This document shows positions 1 through 8,343 of a stretch of DNA of 35,347 nucleotides, piece by piece. Positions within the stretch are counted from its first letter, which is position 1. Every line of letters begins with the position of its first letter. The translations under genes were made by a program, and so were the position numbers. The stretch is from Sphingomonas sp. (GTDB taxonomy: Bacteria; Pseudomonadota; Alphaproteobacteria; Sphingomonadales; Sphingomonadaceae), in the NCBI GenBank assembly GCA_025356055.1, contig JANXUU010000018.1, positions 1-35,347 on the forward strand, written 5' to 3'. The notes beneath the pieces were generated by a model, which worked only from the letters and a program-made list of their open reading frames with translations, ran no database searches and was not told the origin of the DNA.

Positions 1-54
1 TGCCACCTTCGCCTTGAATGCCGGGCTGTGGTTCCGGCGCGTTCGCTTCGTCAT
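1..54 (-). CDS. IS3-family transposase OrfA, N-terminal fragment cut by window edge
   Basis: Read on the minus strand, the 18 codons from the ATG at 54 give a peptide starting MTKRTRRNHSPAFKAKVA. This is the typical N-terminus of OrfA (helix-turn-helix subunit) of IS3-family transposases, where a basic start leads into an S-x-x-F-K motif. An AGGAG ribosome-binding sequence lies five bases upstream of this ATG; a second ATG directly before it (57) is too close. The rest of the element lies outside the window. The family call rests on the motif only; the subgroup cannot be set from 18 residues. Confidence 0.75.
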   Translation of the reverse strand, partial: MTKRTRRNHSPAFKAKVA

Positions 55-145
55 CATCTCTCCTGTTCGACAGCCATCCTGGCCACCTTCAGGCAGAAAC
101 TCCACTTAACGCACTGTCCAGATTTGCCGAGCCACCTCTGGATAA
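1..145 (-). mobile_element. IS3-family insertion sequence, one end only
   Basis: The orfA start at 54 implies that the terminal region of an IS3-family element runs rightwards from there. The non-coding leader (about 58-145) is the kind of short stretch found between orfA and the terminal inverted repeat. The exact end cannot be set because the other terminus and any target duplication are outside the window; 145 is an estimate. Immediately beyond lies a decayed dehydrogenase fragment, so this is a junction where insertion and gene loss took place. Confidence 0.45.
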
Positions 146-269
146 GTGACGACCGCGTGCCAAGCCTCCCCGCGCGGCGGGCGGAAAAGCTTCGGCGGCG
201 ACAAACGATGTCATCAGCACCAACGCCTGGAACGAAGTTTTCACCACGAGTGAATGCAATCATGGCTAA

Positions 270-500
270 CTCGGCGTGCTCGCGAACGACGCCGGGATCG
301 TAACCCCCAAGCCGTTAAGTGAGTTCAAAGATGCCGACTGGATTCGCCAGCTCGACGTAAATTTGAACAGTGTCACTTATGGCACCCAGCGCGCCGTTGC
401 CCTAGTGCGAAAGATCGGCAAAGGCGGCTTGACCTTCAATATCTCGTCGGTCGTCAGAATTTCTGGCGCGCGTCAAAATGGCAGCCAATATCAACCAGTT
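270..500 (+). pseudogene. Short-chain dehydrogenase/reductase (SDR) remnant
   Basis: About 70 codons encode the middle of a classical SDR. An N-D-A-G-I segment corresponds to the NNAG motif, followed by the P-L-S-E-F-x-D-A-D-W and V-N-L-x-x-V stretch and then an N-I-S-S-V segment leading to the catalytic Ser region. The N-terminal Rossmann glycine motif and the YxxxK active site are missing. NNAG has become ANDAG. The frame runs without a stop into the signal peptide of the next gene, so an ORF caller may fuse the two; the fused N-terminus should not be trusted. Decay beside an IS end suggests disruption by insertion followed by deletion. Confidence 0.7.
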
Positions 501-518
501 TCAAACGGGGGAGTATCG

Positions 519-1328
519 ATGGGTTTTCGTTTAGCCGGCTTGGCCTTGCTATTTGCCACCACCGCCTCTCACCTTAACGCTGCGCCCGAACTCACCGCCG
601 CCGAACTCGTTGCGAAAAATCTTTCGGCGCGGGGCGGGGCGACGGCGCTGGCAGCGATCCGCACGCTCGATTTCAATGGCAAATTCATTGCGCCGGGAGA
701 CTTCCAGCTGACTTATCACGGCACCCGCGCTCGCAACCCCGGCGGAGATCGGATGCGCGACGACCTGACCGTCCAAGGCCTGACCATCGTTCAGGCTTTT
801 GACGGCCGTTTGGCGTGGAAGATCAATCCGTTCCAGGGCCGCAAGGATGCCGAGCGAATGTCAGCCGACGAATCGCGAGCGCAGGCCGATGCCAGCCTGA
901 TCGACGGCGTGCTGCTCGCATCGCTCCACGATGGCTCGAATGTCCGATACCTTGGTCGCGAGGATTTCGACGGCACCGAAGCCTACAAGCTGCAGGTCCG
1001 CCAGAAGGACGGCGACCAATATGATTATCTGCTCGACCCTGACACTTTCCTCGAAATCCGGTCGACCGAAACACGTCAGGTGCGCGGGGCGCAGACGGTC
1101 ACCGATTATGAATATGGCGATTACGAAAAGGTCGGCGGGGTCTATTTTCCGATGGCGATCGACAGCTGGCAGCCAGCACACCCCGATCAGCGCGTGCGCA
1201 CCCTGATTGCTTCGGCCGCAGCCAACTCGCCGCTCGATCCATCGAGCTTCGCCCAGCCCGGCGCACCAGTTGCTACGGTCCCTGCAGCCATGCCCACGTC
1301 CACCCCCACGCCTACGTCGGCACGTTGA
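519..1328 (+). CDS. Exported LolA-like / outer-membrane lipoprotein-sorting-type protein
   Basis: The 269-residue protein begins with a signal peptide (MGFRLAGLALLFATTASHLNAAPE, cleavage probably after the A-x-A near residue 20). The mature part starts with the E-L-V-A-K-N-L-x-A-R-G-G motif seen in many small periplasmic proteins related to LolA, then predicted beta-strand-rich sequence (for example YEYGDYEKVGGVYFP), and ends in a Pro/Thr-rich tail. The ATG at 519 is chosen because GGGGGAG lies just upstream and the signal peptide follows at once; the longer in-frame ORF only adds the SDR remnant. The stop at 1328 is followed within 15 bases by the next gene, so the two are probably co-transcribed. 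The substrate is unknown and the family call is by resemblance. Confidence 0.7.
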   Translation: MGFRLAGLALLFATTASHLNAAPELTAAELVAKNLSARGGATALAAIRTLDFNGKFIAPGDFQLTYHGTRARNPGGDRMRDDLTVQGLTIVQAFDGRLAWKINPFQGRKDAERMSADESRAQADASLIDGVLLASLHDGSNVRYLGREDFDGTEAYKLQVRQKDGDQYDYLLDPDTFLEIRSTETRQVRGAQTVTDYEYGDYEKVGGVYFPMAIDSWQPAHPDQRVRTLIASAAANSPLDPSSFAQPGAPVATVPAAMPTSTPTPTSAR

Positions 1329-1342
1329 GAAGGATGACCGCC

Positions 1343-4300
1343 ATGCGCAACTCGTCGATTGCCCTGCTCCTCATCGCCGTCAGCCCTGCAGCACTGGCCG
1401 CTTCCGCGCCCTCGACCGCGCCCGTCGTGGACAGTGGCTCTGTGTCGGGCCTGGGCATCCGCAACATTGGCTCGGCAACCATGTCGGGCCGTATCGCCGC
1501 ACTTGCCGGCATCCGGAGCCGGACGGCAAGGTCACCCTGTTTGTCGGCGCCGCGTCCGGCGGCGTTTGGAAATCGGAAGATAGCGGGACGACTTTCCACC
1601 CCGTGTTCGACAAGGCTGGCTCCCAATCGATTGGCGCCCTGGCGATCGATCCTAAGGACCCCAAGACGATCTGGGCCGGCACCGGCGAGGGCTGGACCCG
1701 AAACTCGGTCTCGGTCGGAGACGGCATCTGGAAATCGACAGACGGTGGCGAGAATTGGACTCGAAGGGGCTTGGCCAAAACAGAGCGCATCACCAAGATC
1801 GTCGTAGACCCGTCAAATAGCCAGATCGTCTACGCCTGCGCACCAGGCGCGTTGTGGAGCGACAGCGCCGACCGCGGACTTTATCGTACGACCGATGGCG
1901 GCGCGATCTGGAGCCAGATACTCAAGGGCTCGAATCTCTCGACCGGCTGTTCAGGCGTTACGCTTGACCCGTCAAACTCGCGTCACCTGCTTGCCGGGCT
2001 TTGGGATTTCCGCCGTAAGGGCTGGACCTTCCGCTCGGGCGGCGACGGCCCGACCGCGCCTTCGGGCAGCCGGATGATGGAGAGCAATGATGGCGGCACC
2101 AGCTGGACTCCCCTCGATGCCGCCACCCGCAGCGGCCTCCCCAAGGGCCCATGGGGCCGGGTCGAGGTAGTGTTCGCGCCGTCCAACCCGAAGATGGTCT
2201 ATGCCTTCATCGAGAATGTCCGCTCGGCGCTCTATGCCTCGGCAGACGGCGGGAGGACGTGGGAGGAGCGCGACCGCAGCCAGGGCATGGTGTGGCGTCC
2301 GTTCTACTTCAGCCACCTGGTGGTCGATCCCAGGGACGACCAGAAAATCTACAAGATGGGTGGTTCGGTGATCGCCTCGGAAGACGGCGGCAAGAGCTTC
2401 GCCAACGCCGTCGGCGCCAGCCATGGCGACTGGCACGACGTCTGGATTAATCCAACGAACAGCAAGGAAATGGTCGGCGCAGACGATGGCGGTCTGTGGT
2501 TCAGCCACGACGGCGCCAACAAATGGTGGAAGGGCTACAACCTTCCGATCAGCCAATTCTATCATGTCAGCGTCGATGACCGCGATCCCTATCAGGTCTA
2601 TGGTGGGCTGCAGGACAATTCGAGCTGGGTCGGCGACCAGGAATATCCCGGCGGGATCACCAATTCGCGGTGGGAGAATCTGTACGGCGGAGATGGCATG
2701 TGGATCTTCTCCGATCCAACTGACGCCGATTATGTCTATGCTGAATATCAGGGTGGGACGATCTCCCGGATCAACCGCAAGACCCACGACGGCCCGTCGA
2801 TCCAGCCGTTGCCCGGCTACAAGGAAAAATTGCGCTTCAACTGGAATACGCCGATCGCGCTGTCGCCGACCGACAAGACCGCGCTCTACATCGGGTCGCA
2901 ATATCTGTTCCGCAGTCATGATCATGGCACAACCTGGGATCGCATTTCGCCCGACCTCACCACCAACGACCCGATGCGCCAGAAGCAGGAGCAGTCGGGC
3001 GGCATAACCGTCGACAATAGCGCGGCCGAAACCAATGCGACGATCTACTCGATCTCCGAAAGCCCGGTCGCCGCGAACCAGATCTGGGTCGGCACCGACG
3101 ACGGCAATCTCCAGCTGACCCGCGACGGCGGCGCACATTGGACCAACCTCACACGCAACCTGCGCGTCGCTGGGGGAAGCTGGGTGTCGTGGGTCGAGGC
3201 TAGCCGTACCGACGCGGCGGTCGCCTATGCCGCGATTGACCGCCACACCTATGGCGACTTCGCACCCTATGTCTTCCGCACCGCTGACTATGGCCGCAGC
3301 TGGCAGCCGATTGTCGGCCCCGCAACCGCCGCGGTGACGGGCTACGCCTGGGTTATCAAGGAAGACCCCAAGAACCGTAACATTCTGTTTCTCGGCACCG
3401 AAAAGGGTCTGTTCACCTCGCTTGATCGCGGCGCAAGCTGGGCGCGGTTCCGTCCGACCGGCTTCCCCGACGTGGCGGTGCGCGACATCGTCTTTCAGAC
3501 GCGCGACGACGACATGGTGCTGGCAACCCACGGCCGCGGCATCTGGATCGTCGACGACATCTCGCCCTTGCGCAGCCTCGACAGCACGACGCTTGCAAGC
3601 GACCTCAGGCTGATCCCGTCCCGCCCGATCGAACAGCGCATCCGCGGCAATGGCGGCTGGGCCGAGGGCGACGCGACCTACGCCGGGCAGAACCCTCCGG
3701 CCGGCGCGCAGATCAGCTATTATCAGCGCACCCGCCACGTCATCGGCCGGATGAAGGTCGAGGTGCTTGACCCGAACGGCGCCCTCGTCGACGAACTGCC
3801 TGCCTCGCGGCGCAAGGGACTCAACCGGATCAGCTGGTCGATGCTGACCAAGCCGCCCCAGGTTCCCCCGGCGGCCTCGCTCGCCGGCGCCTCGACCCAG
3901 GGTCAGCGGGTCATGCCCGGCCGTTACACGGTGCGGATCACCAAGAATGGCGCCGTCCAAACGATGCCGCTCGACGTGATCCTCGATCGTCGCGTGACCT
4001 ACACGCTGGCCGACCGAACGGCGCAATTTGTCGCTGCCGAGCGAACGAAAGCATTGTTCTCCCGGATGAGCACCCTTGCCGCCAGGATCGCCACGGCTCG
4101 CGAACGTGCGGAGAAAATTGCAGACGAGAAGACCACAACGCCAGCGACCCGCGCCCTGGCTGAAAAGGTTGCGTCACGCGGCGATGTGCTTCGCAAGAAG
4201 ATCGCCGCGACGACCGAGGGCGGAGCGATCACCGGCGAGGAACGGCTGCGCGAGCATACCGACACCGTCTACGGCGCGATAACAGGAAGCGAGACTGCGC

Positions 4301-4569
4301 CGACCAATTATCAGCTAGCGCGGGTCGCGGCGCTCGAACGCGAGCTGACGGATGTCGAGGCCGAGTTCGCTGCGCTCCAGTCGAGCGATCTCAAGGCGCT
4401 TAACGCGGCACTGGAACGCGGTGGCAAGCCCGCGATCAACGTCACCGCAATCAATTTTGCTCCCGATAAAGCGCATGGTGGACAGATGAATGCAATTGCT
4501 TCGAGCCTGCTGGGCATGCGGTTGCTTGGCAATGCCGATTCGCTAAAGCCCGCTGGTGAACGCGACTGA
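1343..4569 (+). CDS. Exported BNR/Asp-box repeat (sortilin/VPS10-like beta-propeller) protein, frameshifted
   Basis: The start at 1343 gives a signal peptide (MRNSSIALLLIAVSPAALAA) and then an I-R-N-I-G-S-A-T-M-S-G-R-I-A stretch that opens this family. At about 1513 the frame breaks: the downstream protein (D-G-K-V-T-L-F-V-G-A-A-S-G-G-V-W-K-S onwards) is in another frame. One extra base in the ATCCGG run would join them, and the total would then be exactly 1076 codons. At least nine Asp-box (S/T-x-D-x-G-x-x-W) motifs are visible, such as STDGGENW, SNDGGTSW, SADGGRTW and SHDHGTTW, implying two seven-bladed propellers. The C-terminal third has an Ig-like region and a helical R/E/A-rich tail. 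It is likely periplasmic or secreted, function unknown. The open frame extending upstream to 1207 is not coding. AGAAGGA precedes the start; an alternative ATG is at 1334. Confidence 0.8.
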
Positions 4570-4659
4570 ACATTCGCTTCGACCTTGAGATAGAAGTCCG
4601 CTCCGGTTTGCGAAGGGATTGCGCGCCTGACGGCAGCCACAAGAGCGTGGCCAGACCAT

Positions 4660-4696
4660 AAAATGCCCCGGAAACGCTTTCGTTTCCGGGCATTTT
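4660..4696. terminator. Bidirectional intrinsic terminator
   Basis: A near-perfect inverted repeat (left arm 4660-4676, right arm 4681-4696) has GC-rich stems flanked by AAAA on one side and TTTT on the other, so it can end transcription from both strands. It sits between the convergent BNR-repeat gene and the PepSY gene. One unpaired C in the left arm is the only irregularity. Confidence 0.9.
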
Positions 4697-4710
4697 CAGA
4701 TTTCATGCGA

Positions 4711-5034
4711 TCAATCGGGGTTCTTGCCCTCTTTCTTGTTCTCGAGCACTGCGCCGGACTTCGCGTCGACACCGACTTCGAACGTCTTCCCGCCGCTGGC
4801 GATGTCGAACGAGTAACGAAGTCCGCTGCCCCCGCCTTCGTTCTCGAGCTCCTTGTCGGTGACCCGGCCCGGATGCGCCTTCAGGGCGATCGCAGTGGCT
4901 TGGGCCATCGTGACCTTTGCCTTGGCGGCAAGCTTCTGGCCGACATAGGCATGGGTAGCAGGGGCAGCCGCAAGCGCGGAGCCGCCGACGATTGCCAGCG
5001 ACGCGATGGTTGCCAGATTGAGAATGGTTTTCAT
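4711..5034 (-). CDS. Secreted PepSY-domain protein
   Basis: The 107-residue protein has a signal peptide (MKTILNLATIASLAIVGGSALAA) and one PepSY domain. This shows the M-A-Q-A-x-A-I-A-L-K-A-H-P-G-x-V helix, then a Y-S-F-D-I strand, K-T-F-E-V-G-V-D-A-K-S-G-A-V-L and a charged tail. PepSY domains are small periplasmic modules often linked to protease inhibition or envelope sensing. The start at 5034 is preceded by GGAG; the longer frame from 5085 adds a stretch without export character. It is transcribed divergently from an OmpR-type regulator and kinase, an arrangement that suggests it is regulated by, or signals to, that system. That link is inferred from position. Confidence 0.88.
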   Translation of the reverse strand: MKTILNLATIASLAIVGGSALAAAPATHAYVGQKLAAKAKVTMAQATAIALKAHPGRVTDKELENEGGGSGLRYSFDIASGGKTFEVGVDAKSGAVLENKKEGKNPD

Positions 5035-5188
5035 GACGCAACTCCGAAGGCGGAATGCCTTGGACAAGGTCAATAGGCGCTTCACGATCAGCCCATCGTG
5101 GCCTCAACCTAATTTATTCCCAACTTGCCCGCGAGGTAGGATGGCGCGTTAAGGGCACATACCCTGACTGCATAATAGGAGCAGACCG

Positions 5189-5866
5189 TTGAAGATCCTG
5201 CTCCTCGAAGATGATACCGCAACCCGCGAGTATATCGTGCGAAGCCTTGCCCAGGCAGGGCATGTCGTGGATGCCTGCAGCGAAGGCCGCGATGCCATTT
5301 TCCATGCCACCGGCGAATCGTATAGCGTAATGATCATCGATCGCATGGTCCCGGCGATCGACGGGCTGAGCGTGGTCAAAGCAGTCCGCGCCGCCGGAGT
5401 CCGCACCCCGGTGCTCTTCCTGACCGCGATGGACGGGGTCGATGATCGCGTCGAAGGGTTGGAGGCGGGCGGTGACGACTATCTGGTCAAACCGTTCGCA
5501 ATGACCGAACTGCTTGCTCGCGTGAACGCGCTCGGCCGGCGTCCGCCGCTCGGTGGCGACGTGACGACGTTGCGGGTTGGCGATCTCGAACTCGATCGGC
5601 TCAAGCGGTCCGCCACCCGGGCGGGTCAACGCATCGAGTTGCAGGCGCAGGAATATAAGCTCCTCGAATATTTGATGCAGCACGCTGGCCAGATCGTGAC
5701 GCGAACGATGCTACTTGAAAATGTCTGGTCGTTTCATTTCGACCCGCGCACCAACGTAATCGAAAGCCATATTAGCCGCCTGCGCTCGAAGGTGGACCGC
5801 GGGTTTGCGAGCGAACTGATCCATACCGTGCGCGGATCGGGTTACCGGATCGACGCGGGTGAATAG
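5189..5866 (+). CDS. OmpR-family response regulator
   Basis: This 225-residue two-domain regulator has a receiver domain (1-115) with acidic residues D8/D9, phospho-acceptor D51, T79 and K101, followed by a winged-helix DNA-binding domain (about 125-222) with the Q-E-Y-K-L-L-E-Y-L and D-P-R-T-N-V-I-E-S-H-I-S-R-L-R-x-K motifs. The start codon is TTG, placed by the good ribosome-binding site TAGGAG ten bases upstream and by the fit of MKILLLEDD to the family N-terminus. The stop overlaps the kinase start by eight bases, so the pair is translationally coupled. Likely targets are the divergent PepSY gene and its own operon; no binding repeats were identified with confidence. Confidence 0.95.
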   Translation: MKILLLEDDTATREYIVRSLAQAGHVVDACSEGRDAIFHATGESYSVMIIDRMVPAIDGLSVVKAVRAAGVRTPVLFLTAMDGVDDRVEGLEAGGDDYLVKPFAMTELLARVNALGRRPPLGGDVTTLRVGDLELDRLKRSATRAGQRIELQAQEYKLLEYLMQHAGQIVTRTMLLENVWSFHFDPRTNVIESHISRLRSKVDRGFASELIHTVRGSGYRIDAGE

Positions 5867-7205
5867 CATATTTCGCAGTGGCGCGTTCAGGCTGGCGCTG
5901 TTCTTCGCGGCGGTGTTCGCGGTCGGCGGGATTGCGCTGGTGGTCGCTGTCGATGCCGCGGTTTCACGCTATGCCGAACAGGTCACGACCGATACGCTAG
6001 TGACCGAGGCGACCCGGCTCCAGAGCGAGGATCGGCGGGAGGGCCGTCGTGCGGTCGTCGATGTGATTCGCGGGGCAACCGGCGTTGAGCGCGAATTTCG
6101 CTATGCGCTGACCGATCGCGGGGGCAACCGGATCGCCGGCGACTTGCCGTCAGCCCCAATCGGATGGGGCGAAGTGAAAATCGCCGAGCGCGCAAGCCCA
6201 GGCGACCCACCCGATGCCACAGTGGAAATGCGAACCTATGGCGTCGCACTTCGCGATCGATCGTTGCTGGCGGTGGGTTCGAACAGTTTCGATGTCGCTG
6301 AACTGCGCGACTGGCTCGACATGGTCGCGCTGTGGAGCGGCTTCGGGATCACCCTGCTCGCGCTCGGAGCAGGCTATCTGATTGCCGCGATATTCGTCCG
6401 ACGCCTCGACCGGATCAACGTCGCCGCCAATGTCGTGATGGCAGGCCACCTCTCCGAACGGCTGCCCGTAATGGGCATGGGTCCCGAATTTGACCGCCTG
6501 TCCGCCAATCTCAACCTCATGCTCGAACGGATCGAGGCGCTGGTCATCGGGATGCGCCAGGTTTCGACCGACATCGCGCATGACCTGCGCACGCCGCTGA
6601 CACGGCTTCGGCAACGGCTCGAAGCCATCCGGGCAAGCCCGTCGCTTGAAACGCATCGGCAAGCGATCGATGACGCCACCAGCCAGGTCGACGAAGTCCT
6701 CGGAATGTTCCGTGCGCTGCTACGGATCGGGTCACTCGAGGCTGGAATTGGGAACGACCGGTTTGAGCGGGTCGATCTTTGCGACGTGCTCGAGCGCGTG
6801 GCGTTGGCGTATCAACCCGCGATCGAGGATCAGGCGAAAGCGTTGCGGCTGTCGATCGAGCCCGACATCGCGATTGAAGGTGATGCGGAATTGCTGGCGC
6901 AGATGTTCAACAACCTCGTCGAAAATGCGCTGGTTCACACCCCGCCGCATAGCTTGATCACCATCGCTCTCCATCGCGAGCCGGAAGCGATTATTGCCGT
7001 CGTAGCGGACAATGGTCTGGGCATTCCGGCGGCGGAATGGACGAAGGTTCTTCAGCGTTTCTATAGGCTCGAACGAAGCCGCGCGTTGCCGGGGTCGGGA
7101 CTGGGTTTGTCGCTCGCGGCAGCGGTTGCCCGCCTCCACCACGCGAAGCTGTCCATCGCCGACCACCATCCCGGAGTTGCGGTCTCCGTTCGATTTCGAC
7201 TCTAG
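5859..7205 (+). CDS. Sensor histidine kinase
   Basis: The 448-residue inner-membrane kinase has TM1 at about 10-32, a periplasmic region of about 120 residues, TM2 at about 157-180, HAMP at about 180-232, and HisKA with the phospho-acceptor in STDIAHDLRTPLTRL (H241). The ATPase domain shows the N box NNLVENA (351-357), G1 DNGLGIP (384-390) and G2 GSGLGLSL (412-419), so all catalytic motifs are present. The GTG start overlaps the regulator stop, so the two form a coupled pair. The periplasmic domain does not match a sensor type I can name, so the stimulus is unknown; the neighbouring PepSY and DUF347 genes hint at an envelope or metal signal. Confidence 0.94.
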   Translation: MNSIFRSGAFRLALFFAAVFAVGGIALVVAVDAAVSRYAEQVTTDTLVTEATRLQSEDRREGRRAVVDVIRGATGVEREFRYALTDRGGNRIAGDLPSAPIGWGEVKIAERASPGDPPDATVEMRTYGVALRDRSLLAVGSNSFDVAELRDWLDMVALWSGFGITLLALGAGYLIAAIFVRRLDRINVAANVVMAGHLSERLPVMGMGPEFDRLSANLNLMLERIEALVIGMRQVSTDIAHDLRTPLTRLRQRLEAIRASPSLETHRQAIDDATSQVDEVLGMFRALLRIGSLEAGIGNDRFERVDLCDVLERVALAYQPAIEDQAKALRLSIEPDIAIEGDAELLAQMFNNLVENALVHTPPHSLITIALHREPEAIIAVVADNGLGIPAAEWTKVLQRFYRLERSRALPGSGLGLSLAAAVARLHHAKLSIADHHPGVAVSVRFRL

Positions 7206-7297
7206 CCATGCGCGTCGGCGGAGCCATCATGGTCACGCTGGCGTTGGCTCGGTTCGCCAAGTTCGGCGCCTGAGCGCGCACTCAGAAGGAAAAAAGA

Positions 7298-8107
7298 ATG
7301 GTGCGAAACGATATTCAGGACACGCTGAGCAAGGTGCCGGCGATCACGCTGGGCTTCTGGCTAATAAAGATCCTCGCCACGACGCTAGGCGAGACCGCGG
7401 GCGATACGCTTAGCATGACCTGGCTAGGCGAGACCACTCCGCATGCGACCCAGTCGTGGCTCAGCGGCTACCTCATCGGCACGGCGGTGCTCGGGCTGAT
7501 CCTCGCGGTGCTGGTGTGGATCCAGATAAAAACGAGCCGCTTTAATCCCTGGCTCTACTGGGCGACGATCATCGCTTCGACCACCGCGGGCACGACGCTC
7601 GCCGACTTCGCCGATCGTTCGCTCGGGATCGGTTACTCAGGGGGGTCGCTGCTGCTGCTCGCCTGCGTCCTCATCTCGCTGTTCACCTGGCACCGATCGC
7701 TCGGCACGGTCGATGTCAACACTGTCACCAGTCCGAAGGCGGAGACCTTCTACTGGATCACGATCACCTTCTCACAGACGCTCGGTACCGCGCTTGGCGA
7801 CTGGGTCGCCGATTCAGGTCCGGGCTATGCCGGTGGCGCGCTGATCTTCGGCGCGGCGCTGATGTTGCTGGTGATGCTTTATTATGCGACCGGCGTCAGT
7901 CGCGTGGCCCTGTTCTGGGGTGCCTTCATACTCACCCGCCCGCTCGGCGCGACGGTCGGCGATTTCCTCGACAAGCCAGTTGCCAAGGGTGGGCTCGAGT
8001 TCAGCCGGCCTCTCGCGTCGGCGGTGCTCGCGGTGGCGATCATCGTGCTGGTGCTCGTCATCCCGCAGCGCGCAGGACAACACGCTGGCAAGGCGGCAGC
8101 GACCTGA
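7298..8107 (+). CDS. DUF347-repeat membrane protein (COG4705-like)
   Basis: The 269-residue integral membrane protein is built from four repeats of two membrane segments each. The repeats share an aromatic residue or W, then T-T-x-G-x-T/A-x-x-D: KILATTLGETAGD near 24-36, IIASTTAGTTLADF near 90-103, ITFSQTLGTALGDWV near 152-166 and FILTRPLGATVGDFLD near 207-222. This fits the four-repeat architecture of DUF347. Conserved Asp and Thr inside membranes suggest transport, but the substrate is not established for the family. AGAAGG lies eight bases before the start. It lies 92 bases downstream of the histidine kinase on the same strand and is probably in the same operon. Confidence 0.85.
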   Translation: MVRNDIQDTLSKVPAITLGFWLIKILATTLGETAGDTLSMTWLGETTPHATQSWLSGYLIGTAVLGLILAVLVWIQIKTSRFNPWLYWATIIASTTAGTTLADFADRSLGIGYSGGSLLLLACVLISLFTWHRSLGTVDVNTVTSPKAETFYWITITFSQTLGTALGDWVADSGPGYAGGALIFGAALMLLVMLYYATGVSRVALFWGAFILTRPLGATVGDFLDKPVAKGGLEFSRPLASAVLAVAIIVLVLVIPQRAGQHAGKAAAT

Positions 8108-8265
8108 TCCATCGACCGGCGGTTGAGTCCGGCACCTGTAGTCGCGATGAATCGTGCATGATTTCGGCCTCGGCGTTGCCGTTCACGAGGAGGTCACCCA
8201 CATCGATAATCCTGTTCGATCGCAATCGGTGTTACGCCGCTAGACCGCATTGGATCGCATTTTCT

Positions 8266-8282
8266 GACAATTGGTAATTGTC
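8266..8282. promoter_or_regulatory. Perfect 7-bp inverted repeat, possible operator of ivd
   Basis: GACAATT-GGT-AATTGTC lies about 60 bases before the isovaleryl-CoA dehydrogenase start, in the 236-base gap 8108-8343. It resembles a small-regulator operator; leucine and branched-chain catabolic genes in proteobacteria are often controlled by MerR- or TetR-type repressors. No such regulator gene is in the window and the motif has not been matched to a known one. The rest of the gap shows nothing recognisable. Confidence 0.35.
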
Positions 8283-8343
8283 GGGTAGCCGAGTATTAGC
8301 CGACGGCTACAACCAACCAGCACCAAAGTCTTCGGGAGTGGAC

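Noticed and set aside
1972-4026. 684-residue open frame on the minus strand
   Set aside because: It lies wholly opposite the BNR-repeat gene, has no recognisable domains and is rich in Arg, Asp and Gly, as expected for the mirror of a high-GC gene.
7208-7273. 21-codon ORF between kinase and DUF347 gene
   Set aside because: No ribosome-binding site and no recognisable peptide; too short to support.
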